Source: Ifrita kowaldi (lineage: Eukaryota > Chordata > Aves > Passeriformes > Cinclosomatidae). From it: a stretch of 64,000 nucleotides of DNA. The stretch covers positions 186,001-250,000 of the forward strand of contig VZRS01003935.1 in the NCBI GenBank assembly GCA_013398055.1, in the 5' to 3' direction. Below the pieces are notes generated by a model. That model was given only the letters and a program-made list of their open reading frames with translations, was not told the DNA's origin and searched no databases. The position numbers were made by a program, and so were the translations under genes. Position 1 is the first letter of the stretch. Each line of letters opens with the position of its first letter. This document shows positions 49,879 to 63,842 of the stretch, piece after piece.

Positions 49879-52056
49879 TTTTTCTAGAGGTTTTAGTAGG
49901 TCACTTTTTTTCCCAGTGGTACTAAGATAAAAATACATGAAAAGACAATACCAGCTAAACCCATTTTTAAGGGTTACATGGAGAAGTGTCTGTTTCCTGC
50001 TAAAGTTCAGATTGTCCCATAAAGTTTTCCATTCTTGGCTATTAAGCTAAGAGCTGTATTAAAAAGTGAGACTAAAATATTCTTCTGTTTAGGAGACAAA
50101 AAAATAAAATCAAAGATCTTTCTGAAATAGAAAGAAGAATCATGCAAAAAGACTTTATATTGAGTTTTTGTAAATTAAAAAAGTAAGGCAGTAGAGCCTG
50201 TTTGAAAGAAGGGGTTAATTATTTACCCCACCTAAGACACTCATCGCTCTCAAGAATGGGAGAAGAATCAGTCCTGTCATCAGCTCAGTTATTTTGATGA
50301 TTCCCTTGAATGGTCTTCAGTTTTCCTATTCGTTCAACAGTAGCAAAACAGACTTCTTAGAGTAATTTCTTGATGTTAATTTTTTATAATGGAATATTAT
50401 ACTAAAGGAAAAAAGTATAGGAAAAATCGTGATTTTCTCTTTACGTGGTAGTTCGTATAGTGAGGTAATGAAGCTGAACCACTGGCAGTCAGATGTTAAA
50501 GGAGATTTGGGTCAGCACAGATGACAGTAAGGTTTGATTTTTCTCTGAAAATAATTTGTTACCAGGCACTATGGAACTGAGCTTCACTAGTAACATAGAG
50601 GGTTAGAATTTCATACCTGTTTAAAATCATACTTTAAGCCATAGTGTGTGGTCCTAAGTATTTAAGGGGATGCACCAGCCATAGCATATTTCCCAAGCAA
50701 TTACTTATTCCGGTGTTATCTTAGAAAGTGGACACTGCTGTATGTTTTTATTTTTAATTGAATGGAATCAGTTATTTGGAAACTATTTCAGTTCTAATTT
50801 TCTCATACAAGATCCTCTGAGAAAACAGGTTGTATATTTCAATATTATAAAGCTCCTGGGTGCGTACCTTTTTTTTTTAATTTTCCATTTTGTTGTCAAC
50901 TACACTTGTTATATTTTTCTTTTTTGGGGGGGAGGGTGTCAGGCAGTATAATTATTCTCTAATGCCCTACAAACAGTTGATTGTACTTGTTAGTTTTTAT
51001 CTGGATGGTTCTTAGTGTTCCTGATAATTGAGGTGGTTGTGCGCTCTATAATGAAAATAATAATAATTCCGAAGTCAAAATGAAAATCACATGTTGCCTT
51101 TGATTCAGATATTGGTTGTATGAAGTCTGTGTTGCTCACAAAGAAAGTTATAAACTCTTACAAAACCTTTGATAAAATGGAAGCCAGGGCCCAAAGCAAA
51201 CCAGAAAACTGCTTATCAGGTCTCTCTTGAGCCCAGTGGCGAGGCACAGACGCACTTCTGACATCACCTCCTGCAGCCTTGTGTCCTGCTGGCTCCTGAG
51301 AATGCACAGAAATTCCAGGTCCTCTTATTTCGGAGACTGAAACTGTTGCCAATTTGCTTTTTCAACTTTTAGATACGCCTTCCTGTCTGGTTTTGTGTTT
51401 GTTTTTTTCTTTGCTTCACAGCAGTTTTACCTTTAATCATCAAACCATCACCCAATGACACAAAGTTTATGGGTGGAGTTTTTAAAATTTGGTGCTTCCT
51501 GACACATGTAAACATAATCTCCCTGGTTGCTTTACCCCATGCACAAATAATTTCTAATTTTAATGAATATTTAACAGCATATCAACCACATAGACATAAC
51601 AGTGCTATCTCCATTGACCCAGGCTGGGTTATTTTAGGAACTTTAAAGAAGTTTTTGTTTTGCTTGCTCAGTCAAAGCAAGCTGGGCTACCCTAAGTAGT
51701 GGTGTGCTGTGTCAGTTTGCTGGTGGCAAATGCCTGGAGAGGGTTATTCAATTTAATATATTTTACCTCACCAGATAGACATTTATATGATCCTTTACAG
51801 AGATCAGCCAAGTACTGACAACTTCTTAAACTCTGTTTTCTCAAATGCTTGCCCGTGTGGGCATTTGCTTGTTAAATTCGGAATCTGTAAAGGTGTAAGA
51901 TTTTGTTGACGGTGGTGAGGATGCTTTTGGGTCTGGAGGGGTTCTCTTGGATGGTTTGTGGAATTTCAGGGAGCTGCAGCATCCAGACACAGCTGCTGCT
52001 CTGTGGCAATGTTTCCTCATTCTACATCAGCTCTATGCTTTTAACTTCTAACTCCC
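49879..52056. other. Non-genic, probably intronic
   Basis: AT-rich. No repeat or exon recognised except pyrimidine tracts. The region just left of the CR1 at 52057 (51900-52056) may include diverged CR1 sequence, but I cannot align it. Confidence 0.5.
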
Positions 52057-52414
52057 AGAGAAAAGGAGGGTCAGGGGGACCTTAATGCTCTCTACAACTT
52101 CCTGAAAGGAGGTTGTAGCCAGGTGAGGGTTGGACTCTTCTCCCAAGTAACAAGTGACAGAACAAGAGGAAATGGCCTCAAGTTGCACCAGGGGAGGTTT
52201 AGATTGGATATTCGGAAAAAATGTCGTGGAAAGGGTGGTCAGACATTGGAACAGGCTGCCCAGGGAAGTGGTGGAGTCACTGTCCCTGGGGATGTTTAAA
52301 AGACATATAGACATGGGGGGCGTATTTGAGTGGTGAATTGGCAGTGCTGGGTTAATGGTTGTACTTGATGACCTTAAAGGCTTTTCCAGCCTAAACAATT
52401 CAATGATTCTATGA
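52057..52414 (+). mobile_element. CR1 LINE 3' part (about 360 bp)
   Basis: GAGAAAAGGAGGGTCAGGGG, then ACAAGAGGAAATGGCCTCAA, GGAGGTTTAGATTGGATATT, GAACAGGCTGCCCAGGGAAG, GCAGTGCTGGGTTAATGGTT and CAATGATTCTATGA form a near-complete sense CR1 3' region. It is of the same subfamily as the copy at 22836 and lacks that copy's 42-bp insertion. Confidence 0.95.
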
Positions 52415-53838
52415 ATTTCTTGCAAAAATATCTTGTGAATAATTTATTTCACAAAGTCTGTGAAAAAAAACAGATCCCTCCCTACCCCATTTCCTCCACA
52501 GACAGACCTAGAAAATCTCAACCTAAGATGGGATTGCTTTGTATTTCTGAGACTGGGGAATGGGGGAGAGTGGCAGTAGTGCTTGTCATGGCTTTTGGAA
52601 CCTTCAGAAGTCCTTCCAAGAAGTCTGCTGTAGCTCCGTTCATTCAGCAAAACTTAGAAAGCCCATAAGCATTTGAAGCCAGGTGGATGGATTACTTACT
52701 TAAATCCATTACTGATTTATGGCTGGTTCAACAATTACTTCAAGTTTTATTTTGTTTTAGTGATTCAAATTAGAAGAAAGTTTTGTCCCAAGAGACTTCC
52801 TTGTGTTTTATTTCTCTTGAGTTAATGTCTTGGAACATAGTGAGGAGCTGTTCAAACCTATGGATGATATAAAGCTGGGAAGATGGAAAATTCTTAGGTA
52901 GTTAGAATTAAATCAAACTTAGCTGTGAGGCTTTTGGGGAGTAGTATAGTGTGAAAAATGAACTTTTAGAAATACAGGTAGCTGTTCTAAAAAGCACAGA
53001 CATTAAGTGACTTGGTGAGTGGTGGCACTCAGGCAAGAATTTTGTAGTTAGCAGTAAGAGTTGGAATTGTTCTGTGGAAAAGAGGAATGTGTGCCTAGAT
53101 TTTATGTCCATCAGGTTCTTTACATTTAATACAGTCAGAGGCTACGACAAAAAATTATCAAAAGGTTTAGGGAATAAAAAAACAAACATCAAGGCCAGGC
53201 AAAAGACAAAATGGCTGAATAACTAAGCAGGTATTATTAAAAAGGTTCATTTAAAAATCATTTTGTCAAACGTCTTGTTATATGATTCCAGTTTTACACT
53301 GAATTTTGACTGCTACCTGCTTGCTGAAGGTTATTTTCCTGTTATTCTTCAGTGGTCATGCTGTCAAAATATGTTCATCTAATTGTCTGCATTTGACCTG
53401 GGGAATATTTTATTCTGCAAGTGTCGTGGATCTTCAACCCTCAAATTTGGTGTTTTATGCAGAAACATATCAGAACTGATAAAAACTTTCATCTCTCAGA
53501 CTCAATGTTTCTGAAGTAGCACAGGACTTTCCTTGAATGGCAGCTGTGTGTTTTCTTGGTTATGTGGGGAAAGAAATACTTCTGTCTTCTTGTTAAAGTT
53601 CATAGATGGTTTCTTTGCCTGCTCCAGTTGTCTCAAATGTTCTTTTACCTTTGCCATCTCCAGGCTGTTTTAGTCTAAGACCCTTACGAAGAAGCTTCTC
53701 TTATTTTACAAGCTGATTGCTGTTACCATTTAGTCACTTGGGTTTTCCACCAGCTCTGCTGATAAAGACACATGGCCTGCATGGCACCTTGAAGATCCAG
53801 AACATTTTTCTCTCCCAAGGCAGTCACTTCACTGTGAA

Positions 53839-53867
53839 TTTTTTTTTTTTTTATTTTTTTTTTTTTT
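53839..53867 (+). repeat. Poly-T tract
   Basis: Twenty-nine bases of T with a single A. Could be the tail of a minus-strand retroposon, but no body was recognised to its right. Confidence 0.95.
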
Positions 53868-56800
53868 GCACTGAATGTTAATCTCTCTCAAGCTGGTCTT
53901 ACTGAAGTGTTCTTCATTATCACCCTTTTCCTCCCACTCTGATAAATCTGTTTTATGCTTCTGCTTTGTCAGGCAAGACTTTCCCTCCCTCTGCCCCTCT
54001 TTTAGGCAGCATTATTTTCTGCTGGACTATTAGTTGAAGGGCATTAGCTTTGATGACTTTGGTGGGGCATTCACAAAGCTGTCTTTAGTCTGGAGGGAAC
54101 GCTGACTGTGTTTCCTCCCTGGCTAATGGAAAATGGTTGGGGTTTCCAGGGCAATTCTGAGTTTGCAAGTTGGGCTTTTTTTCTGAATTGCCCTCCAGAG
54201 GAAGCCACTGACTCCTCCAGCTGCAGCAAGGCTACATTTGATGGCCCCTGGTGAAGAGCTGGATCTCCCTGCCCATGGTGGCTTGGTGTATCTGGAAAGG
54301 AACAATAAGATGAATGATTGAGAGTGACACCTTTTTGTTAGGTCACAGATTCTGAGTTGGCTTAAACTGTGTACACTTGATACCCTACAAGTGTTCCAGT
54401 GCTTGAGTTGTGTTTCCACTTTCAGTGGCTGTTGGAAAGTGCAGAATCCAAACAGTTTAGCTGGAATTTTCTTAGGGTGCCGCTCATATGGTTGAGCTGC
54501 AAATAATTGGAGGCTGGCTGCTATCATTTGCTTCATAATATAGTCATTAATTTTCATCATAGTTCTGTAAAACCTGCCCTGTTCTGCCATGTAGAAAACT
54601 ATGCTTTTTATCTTGCCTGAGTTGAAGAGTTTTTTGAAGCTGGTACATGGTTAAAATATTATGTGGTGCTGTTACAAAAGTTGTCACTAATTAATTAATT
54701 GCAACTCCAGAATTATAGTTCTTTTACAATGTCCCCATCTCTGTTCTTGTTCTGGGAAAAAATGAATCTTCTGTGGAGACAAAGCTGCCTTTGAGACCTT
54801 GGAGACCTTACTTCTCGTCCCTTTGAATGGTTCCAGACTGTACTAAATCAAAAGTTAATGTTTACTACTGAGGATATCCATGATGCTTCAGAATGCATGG
54901 ATTTTGGGACCTCTAGAAGTAAATGGCATCTCTGCTCTCAGGTAGCTTGTCGTAGAATCAGAAAGACACCAGACAACAGATGAAGCCTTCACTGTGTATT
55001 CCTTTGCTTTCTCTTAATTAATTATTTTCTCTTTCCCATCACATTCACTGTGTAATCTCATTCAGAAAGTTTGCCTCAAATGCATAACTTGTGTATTTTA
55101 AAGCTAAATTCAAAACTCACATTTGTAATATTTGTTACTTGTACCTCATGTAATCCAAGTAGAAACCCATTGATGAAACCTGAATGATTAATTAACTTAA
55201 TTGCATTTCTCAGTTTTTAATGTGAGTGGGTTTAATATTTGCACTTCCTGACCCTGCTATTCCTTTACTTATTTTTTTGCTGCCACATTTCTACATGTAT
55301 TTTTATTTTATTTTTTTTATGTTTTCATTTTCTACACCTACTGGGAAGGGATTGAGGGTAACAAAAGGCTGCGAAGATGTGCAAAGAACCATGGCCTTGT
55401 GAGGCATAGAATTAAATTGTTTATTTGATGTTAATAGCAGCTTGCTTAATGGTAGACCTAAAATCTACGTTTGGAAGAAGAATGTGGGGAATTCCTTTAA
55501 AAAGTGACACAAAAGCAGGAAAGAAAGTTAGCAGACAGTGATTAATTACTTTATTGCAGAAGAGGAGGTTTTTGTGTCTCCTCTTGGTTTGAAATGAGTT
55601 GCCATGTGTCGAGAAGGTAGCGACTGGCAGAAGACTTTCCTGTCTTACTAAGTTGTGACATCAGGAAATAACTAAATTTACCACGGGGAGTTTACCTAAC
55701 TAACCACAACCTTTTACTGATATGTTAACTTTGTCCTCACATACAAATTTTGAAATAAAAATGCCAGTACTTGGTGTGTCACTGATGGGAAGTAAAAGGC
55801 AATATTTTGGTCATAATTGGTAGGAGGCGAGACTGACATTTGCATGAATTTTCCCCAATTAGAGGATGAGCAGAAAATATTTCATAGAAATCAAATTATT
55901 TCTTAAAATTTCTGTCAGGCTACCTTGACATTTGTGAATGCTTGCGCTTTCCCCACTCTTAATGCTTAGTGTCTGAAAGTGGCTTTATTTAAATAAGAAA
56001 CACATTATTTGTTTAAAGTGTTAAATATTTTCTTTAGATTTCGGTCTTCCGCTTTAGCAGAGCCCTCAGAATTTTGTTTTCAAGGCCAGAAAGATCCTCA
56101 TGCTGTCTTTTAAAACATCCTGCACGCCAAAGGACACAGAAATATGCTCTGCAATGATTCTGCTGTGTTCAGTATCCTGCAAAAACTTAAGGGGATGACA
56201 GAGAATCCATCACTTAGCCTGGTACTCTGTTCAAACAAATTATCCTCGCTGATAATTTATACAGACTTAAATCCTTAAGTCTCACTTCAAGACACTTTGG
56301 TTTTATCCCTTAAATCACCTGGGGCTTCTTCTATTTCTTCTACACTTTTATTTAGCACCTTCTGCGTGCAGTTCCAATGTGTGTGTGTTCTACTATTGAT
56401 CTTGCCATGCAGAGAAAGGGCAAGACTGGTGAGCTTATATCTGTTACGTGTCTGGGGACTGCCCTAATCCTTCTTTTCCATAGCACTGCCTGCCAGGCAC
56501 TTGTTAAGTGTTTTATTCAGTGATCCTACACCTCCACGAGAGCGGTGTCAGTCAGGGTTGTGGTCCCAGGTTTCAGCCATGCACCAACTTTGTGTGTTCT
56601 CAGAGGAGCATGGACTCGCATTTGCATTGCAGTTTGCCTTCACTGTGTGTAGTTTGTGTCTGCAGATGGGATTTTGGGGAAATACCAGGCCTGACTGGAG
56701 ACAAATCTGCTTATATAGGGTGTCTGAGTCTTGTAACACTCCTTTAGACGTGATTCTACTGTGTGAGTCTTAAGAGTAGGAAAACAGTCCTGAACTGTGT

Positions 56801-59800
56801 TTTCTCTATCTCCTTGCATTTTGTAATTATTTGAAAATGAGTCATGTACATATATGCTGGCTTATCGTTATGCTTTGCAATTAAGTCAAACTGTACTTTC
56901 CTCTTACCATAGGGAAAAACTAGAAAAATTTTACATTTTTTTTTCTTCAATAAACTCTTAAGACCTCTTGGGAACTCCCCTGTTCCTAGCTTGCCCTTCT
57001 GCAATCTGTTTCTGCCCTTCTGACTAGTTAGATCTTAATTTCTTGGCAGATCTTTCTGAAACCTGTGTCTGGTAGTTTGTAGCTAAAGACAGGCAGACTA
57101 AACCAGGCTTTCCGAAGCTGCTCCTCTTGTATAAATAGTCTAGTGTGACCCTCTGACTCAGTGTCATGGATGGTGGCGGTGGCAGTGGCAGTGGTAAATA
57201 AACAGGTCCTGGGGACTCTGAACTGTGCAATGTCCTCGAAGTCATAGCAGAGGTGCCGGAGAAATTTGGGTGGAGAAGCAAGCAGCATTTCTTTCCTGAC
57301 AATGTGAAGTGAAATGTTGGCTTTTCCATGAATAAAGTTGGAACTATTGGTCTGTTTCGGGCAACTGACCAGTGAAGATCATCACAGAGCTGTTTGGCTG
57401 CCTTCACACGAGCCCTTTTTTGTCCATTTACGTGTTTCAGCAATGATCAGCTTTGGCAGCCACTAAGAATTCCTGGTGTGTGGTGGTTCCCTGTAACAAG
57501 GTGTGCTACCAGAAGAAGCACTGTAGAGCTTCAGCTTGAAGACTTTTTTCATACAAGAACATGTTCTCTATTCCTCTCCAATACAAGCTAGACTTGGGCT
57601 GCTCAGCTGCTGAAATCCTTGTGTGGTCTTATCCAAAGGCTTCTTCAGTGCAGACCCTGCTCTTGGAGGTATCACCCTGTTAACTGCTGCTGTTTTCCCT
57701 GCAGCCCCTCTGTTGCCACTCTCTGTATTTCTCCTCTGGAAGCACTATGGCTTGCACATGGGTTATCACCACCAGCGGAATTCAGTTTGTGTGGGTCCCT
57801 TCCGTATCTACGCGTGAGTTGTTGCTGGGAGATAACTGAGGCTGCTTATGAGTGGAGTGAATTATCCAGGCAGTAATTACCCATTCCTGGGCATTGACTT
57901 CCCATCCCATAGGGCAGATGAGGATTCAGACTGTGTTGTGTAATGTTCAGAAAGTCAAAAGCTTTGAGAAAGCAACCAGGATTTGCACAGGCTGTGCTCT
58001 GCTCGTGGGAATTTGTGCTGCTGTGTGCAGAGCCCTCATGTGCAAATGAAGGGTGTTGTACATCTCATGAGATGTGCCTGAGGCTGAGAAAGGAGGTATA
58101 ACCTCGTGGTTTTTGGCATCTCTTTGAGTGTGAAGCTTTGAGAGGCTGGAGTTCTTGCTCCTCAGTTGGTCCAGTTTGTGAGGTGGCCATGAATGCTGGT
58201 TCTTGGAAGATGGAGAATCGAGTTATAGTGAGAAAACTGAATCCATTGTCTGTCCCCTGTGGCACTGAGTTGCCTACCCCAGCAAACCATTTTTTGGATG
58301 GGTGGGGTAATTCAGAACCCCCACACAGGCTGCATTTGTGCTTTGCTTTCACCCTTTGGAGAAAGGCAGCAGAGTTGCAAAGCAAGAAACTGGTTTTGTC
58401 ACTGGGAGCTGGGGAGGGACAAAGGCAAATGCCCAGCAGAGCTCCATCAGGCAGGGATGTTCAGGTGGGACAGCCCAGGGTGACACTGCGCAGGGCACAA
58501 GATAACCTGCTGTGGCTGGGGCCCGCAGCAGTTCTGTCGTGCTGTGCTGGCTCTTCCTCTTACTGTTGGGTTTATTTGTGTGTCTGCAGAAGGGCAGGTC
58601 ATGGGCAAAAGAAAAGGAGAAGTTACCTTTCTCAGCAGCTGAAGGATGTGTAGGTTACCCAGCTGAAGAAAAATTGGATTTCTAGAGGAGAGGGCAGTGG
58701 AAAAGGATGATAACACACAATGGAGCAAGTGTACACCATTAACTCCTGCGGTGTTAAACTGGCTTTGAAATGAAAGTTATGCCCTTTGAGTTGTGTTACT
58801 TTGGGTTTCTGGGACTTAAGTGTACAGCGTATTAGAACTCAAAACTAAAAATGGAGTGGGGGTTTGAAAGGTCCAGTGTGGTTGTGACTAAGGTGAGGTC
58901 CATGTACAGACAATTTAGGCTTCTGAAAGCAGAGAAACAGCTGCAGAGAGGTGAATGGGTTGCTTCAGGTAAAATTCACTAGAATACATTTAAAAATAAT
59001 GAACAAGTTGATGTTTTTTTGGCAAAATGAAGAGCTTGTTTTGGAGCTGTTTAAATTCATGGCGGGTGGGAGGGAATCATACTATTGTAAACGTCATGAA
59101 AACAGAGGAACAATGTAGATCTGAACTCTTATTCCCAATAGGTTTTTTCTTTTTTGTGTTCCCTGGTACATGCTAAAAATATTTTCAATATCTTAACATC
59201 TGCATTGTTATGAAATATGGCACGTCTTTGTTTTGTTTTCAGCTGTGTCATTCTTCCATTACATTTTGTTCCATTTGCTCTCTTCAGTTGGGATGTGAAG
59301 TCATTTTCTTTTGTCAGTTTTAGGCCTAATTGCCTTGACTCCAGAACTTCACTGTGCACCACTTGGAAGAAGTTATTTCTTTTGTTCTGCCTCAAAACAA
59401 ACCCCAAGCTGTCTATTGGGGGAATATGGATTGTGAAAATGTCTTCTGATTGACAGAGAGGGGCAGAAAATAGGGTAAAAATAAAGGCAGCTAAGCCTCT
59501 TTAAAGGTAGAAAAACATGAGGTTGAAGAAGTACTGGATATACCAGTGTATTTTGGATAGTTCTGTGTACTAGCACATCTTACCTCAAATGCAGCCTCAT
59601 GTCCCATTAATTTGATTCAGTTGGAGGATGGGACAGATGGATAAGGCAGACCAAAGCTCCAGGCAGCAGAGGAAGATGGTGGGTGGAGGTGGGAAGCAGT
59701 TCTGATTCATGTGTCGACAGAAGCAGCACAAGAGGCAAGAAACAGGGCCCGACTTGGCTGTGAGCACAGGAAAGGGAAACATTAGGTCAGACTGGTAATG

Positions 59801-60245
59801 AGGGCAAGGTGGCAATGGGTGAGGGACAGCCATGGGGAGGTTGGGTGCTGCTGCTTGCCAGAGCACTGCCTGAAACACGAGATTTCTGGGTTCTCCTTTC
59901 TCTCCTAGCCTGGGGCGCTGCAAAGTATGGTAGACCCTGGTTTTTGGCTTCTTGACTGACTCAAGCAACGGCACTGAGTGTTAATGCTCTCACCCTGTCT
60001 CTAAGGTGTGCAGTTGTCAATAGGCTGACACAAAAGAAAATAGTGAATTTGCCTGGTTTGATTGCTTTTCTCTGTCCCCTAAATTTGAGTAAACTTTGTA
60101 TGTACACAGTGTACTTTTAAAGACATGCTAAGGTGATGAAGTCAAGCCTGGGAAATGCTGAAATCAAGGTTACATGTGTTACTTTAATTCTGTTTACATG
60201 GATGTGTGTGCTGTAGCAAAATCTAAGTGTGTGGTAAGTATTTGA

Positions 60246-60274
60246 GGTTTTTTTGGTTTTTTTGGTTTTTTTTT
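60246..60274 (+). repeat. (T6-8GG)n short repeat
   Basis: Runs of six to eight T separated by GG, a small version of the tract at 34841-35007. Confidence 0.85.
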
Positions 60275-63200
60275 CTGGGAGGAACACACCTGTGATGAAA
60301 TGATGGTGTTTATGGGATCAATCAGGGATAGGCAGTTAATGAGATGTTCGCAGATGTTCCTGAGATGGTTTTTTTTGCGCAAAGCTGTAACAGATATTTG
60401 CCCTTGGCAATCTTCTCTTCCCAGGGGTTCCTGCCACCTGCCTCTGTGTGCAGCTCCCCTCTTACTCATGGCAGCAGCAGCCTCTGGGACTTGCTGAAAA
60501 TCCCTACAGGGAGGAGGTTACCTACTTTGAACCCTTGTCCAGAGGAGGTGCTGGGCTCTGCAGGCAGCCTTCTTTTATTATTTTGAAGTAGCCAACATCC
60601 CACTAATGGTGCATGTGCCGTGCTCTGAGAACATCTCATCTCTAAACCTCTCCTTGCCACAAGAGTGGGAAAGTGTGACTGACAAGGTGCTGGACAAGGA
60701 CAGAGAAGGGTCTCCTGGCTGAGGCATCAGGTGGTGTGAGAGGGAGCTGGTTTCTGGCATTGCTGCCTGTACCACAGAGTTCCTGCCTGAGGCTGTCATT
60801 TTGTGGCCAGCTGCTCAAATGCTGGTACGTGTCTTGTTTTCTGGGTTTCCAAATCAACTCCAGGAGCCACATGGTCATTCAAAGCCAGTTTTAGATGATT
60901 TGCTCTGAGGAATTCAATAAAAGGCACAACCACTATTAAGGAGTAATAGGGAGTGAGGCTTAACTATTGAATAGATTACGTGAGACTGGAAGAATCAGAC
61001 AGCCTGAGGTCTGGAATGGTCTGGTGTTTGAATTTTCAATTCCAGGTCAAACATAACTTGGTGAGGTTCCCCTCCTCCCCCCCGCCAAGTTTTTATGTTC
61101 CCCAGAGTGCAGTGCACTTAAACAGAAGTGATTGGAACAAAAAAGGCAATAGATGTGTCAGTTAATCTATAGCCCTTTTCTATATTAAGTTAGTTTTAAA
61201 TAGCATTAAAGGCTCAGTTTAGTGAAGCACTTAGTGAGGCATCTAACGGCATATTTGAATTGAGGCCAGCATTGATAAACTTGGATACTGTGTGATAATA
61301 TATTCTAGTAGGAGCACTGCATCCACAATGGTTAATGTGTATGTCCCAAACAGGGCTGTGTTCTTCCTTCTGCTCAGATTCAGGGTTGCAATTTAAAACT
61401 GGTTTATTTGTGGGTTTGGCTCACACTTTTCCAGTAAGAATAGGATAAAAATGAATTTTTTTTTGAAGTGATGGACTTATGAGCAAAGGATATTCCTTAA
61501 CTTCCCAGAATACCTGCTGTCTGTCACAGGCCTCACTCTTGCTTTGTTTCCTTTAACACTTCTTTACTTTTTCCAGTGGATATTGCATCATTTGATGTCC
61601 CTGTACAAAATCCAGCTACAGAAGGTTTTCTGAAAGAGGGTTCAGAGACTTCAGAAAACTGGAAGGGAAAAAACCAAATATTCTTTAAGTAGACCAGCAT
61701 TAAAACAATGCTCATTTTTAATTTATGGGGAAATATGTAAATTGTGTCGGGAAGGTCACTGTAATGAGGCCTTTACAATTAAAAGAAAGGCACTATTTTC
61801 TAGTTAAAAAAACCCCAAACACTAAACCAAACAGAACCCCAAAAACTTTAAGGGTAACACTTTCACAGCTTCCAGAAGATAGACCTTTGGACAGTTATCC
61901 TCCTAAAAGAAGGGATAAATATTAAAATTCTCCAAAACACATGAAATAGGAACAAGAAAACTGAACTTCTTGCAAGGAATAAGGAGTTTAATCAAGGACC
62001 TATCTGTGTAAGAGGCACAAGATGTACCTAAAATATTAAGCAAATTTTTGAAGACTTGCTAAGGTCATGTCAACCTGAACCATTATAAACAGAAATTAAA
62101 TTAAAAGACACATAGTTTTAACCTGAAATTCAATTGAAAAAAGATTGAGTTTGTTTTGTATTTAATTCCTGAAAAAGTTTCCAAAGTTATTTCCTGTGAC
62201 TGGGGGAAGAGCACCTTGGCAAAATGTTATTTAAAATGTTGTAAATCCTTCATTAGTTTATAGGAAATAATAATAGATTTTTTTAAATTACATTTCTTTA
62301 GCTTTGTGGATTGAGTTATAATTTCAAATTTAAAATTAACCTCAGTGATTCCATTTCCTTTAGGTCTCTCTGTAAATCAAATCAAGAGTCAGAAAATGCC
62401 ACAGTTTTCTAAATGAGGGTGGTGCCTTCTAGAAAATAGCGTCTTTTAAGATAAGAGAAAATTTAACCAAAGTGTGTACATCCAAAACAAAATAGCTTTT
62501 ACGTGCAAGGAAGAGAATATTTGATTATTTTACAGTACAATGTAATTGCATTTGTTGTTAAGAGACCAGTGAAGTGGATACATTCAGAAAACCTGTGATT
62601 GGAGAGAATGGCATTTCCCATTGTACCCTCATAAAACTAAACGAAGCAAGTAATGTTTTGTTTTCATGATGCATTTGATCAACATGTTAAAATAACATTA
62701 CTTGAATTAGAATTTAATAAAACTATTACCACCTTCATTTATGGAAAAAAGAAAATGTTGTCTCCTTTTCTTTTCTTATTTGTGATCATCAGTTGAAAGA
62801 TTCTGTCTGGAAATTCTACAAATTGAGCGTAACTGCTGATAAAATACGAAGTAGTGTTTTACTACACAGTGATAGGGCAATTTGCTAGTTTTAAGTCTTA
62901 ATTTTGAAGTGCTCTGGTGACAAAATTACTTTATTTTCTGTGTTTATGCTAATCTTTCAGTGAACATAGCTAAATCATAGGAACCTTTAATTTCAAATTT
63001 CCATCTTTTCCTTTAAAAAGAAAATCTTAGTCAATTTTATGAAGATTACTCATAAATGTGTCTCTGCTAGGCAAAATACCAGAATAACAAAATATAAACT
63101 TTCTTTTGTCCATTTCTTTAGATCTTACTGGAAAAGTTATGATATACCTTTGTTTCCTTTCTGTTTCCAAATCTGGGCTCTTGTTCTCCTTCTGCATACA

Positions 63201-63702
63201 TAAAGATCTAACTCCGTTTTACAAAAAGACAAAAAAAAAAACCAAACAAAAACCCACAGGCAACAGTGGTGTAAAGATTTAATTTTTTTTCATCAGGAAT
63301 GTGTTCCTATACCCCTATATTGGCCCATCTAGGTAGTGTATATTTCTCTGGTGTGTAGCCACAGCTGGGTCATGGTTGTAGAAGAATTTTGTGTGTATGG
63401 GCATCTGATGCCTCCATAAATTAGAACATAAATAAGACTCTGCTTTAACCCAACAACATTTAAAACAGTAGGGTAATCTGTAGTCTCTTCTCTCCCTCCT
63501 GGAATAATTGTTCTATTAAACTTATTTTTCGCCATTGTTTTCTTTTGTAACATTTTTAGACTCTAGAAAAGCCCCAAACCAATCTAGGTAGCTCATACTG
63601 GCTTAGTGAGTAACTTTTCTTGTATTATTTCTACTTTTTGCCAGCTCTCACAAATATATTAGGTAATTTGAATTTTTGTTTGATATATTTCCCTTCAGTT
63701 TT

Positions 63703-63842
63703 ATGTATGTGTATATATATACATAAAAATATGGGAGAAGTGAGTATATGTATATAAAAATATGGGCTGTACATATATATAAATAAATATATGCGTAGGG
63801 GTATGTGCATATATATATGTGTATATATATACATGTATATTT
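63703..63842. repeat. TA-rich microsatellite cluster
   Basis: About 140 bp of TATATG/TATACA units containing a duplicated ATAAAAATATGGG segment about 30 bp apart. Self-complementary and probably polymorphic. Confidence 0.9.

Larger units (their letters stand above)
52415..63702. other. Non-genic, probably intronic
   Basis: No exon, RNA gene or major repeat recognised. Open frames up to 171 codons (58138-58653 plus) lie in slightly GC-richer patches. A minus-strand ATG-initiated frame of 155 codons (54123-54590) and a minus-strand frame of 139 codons (57024-57443) have no recognisable domains. A weak 49-nt exon-like segment (about 58933-58981, followed by GTAAAA) was considered unsupported. 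Confidence 0.45.

Noticed and set aside
52048..52425. 125-codon minus-strand frame
   Set aside because: Lies entirely antisense to the CR1 copy at 52057-52414.
58138..58653. 171-codon plus-strand frame
   Set aside because: Begins at a non-ATG codon in a GC-richer patch with several overlapping frames. No recognisable motif.
58933..58981. 49-nt exon-like segment ending TTCAG|GTAAAA
   Set aside because: Acceptor has no pyrimidine tract, and a frame this short is uninformative. Not phase-linked to the other candidates.
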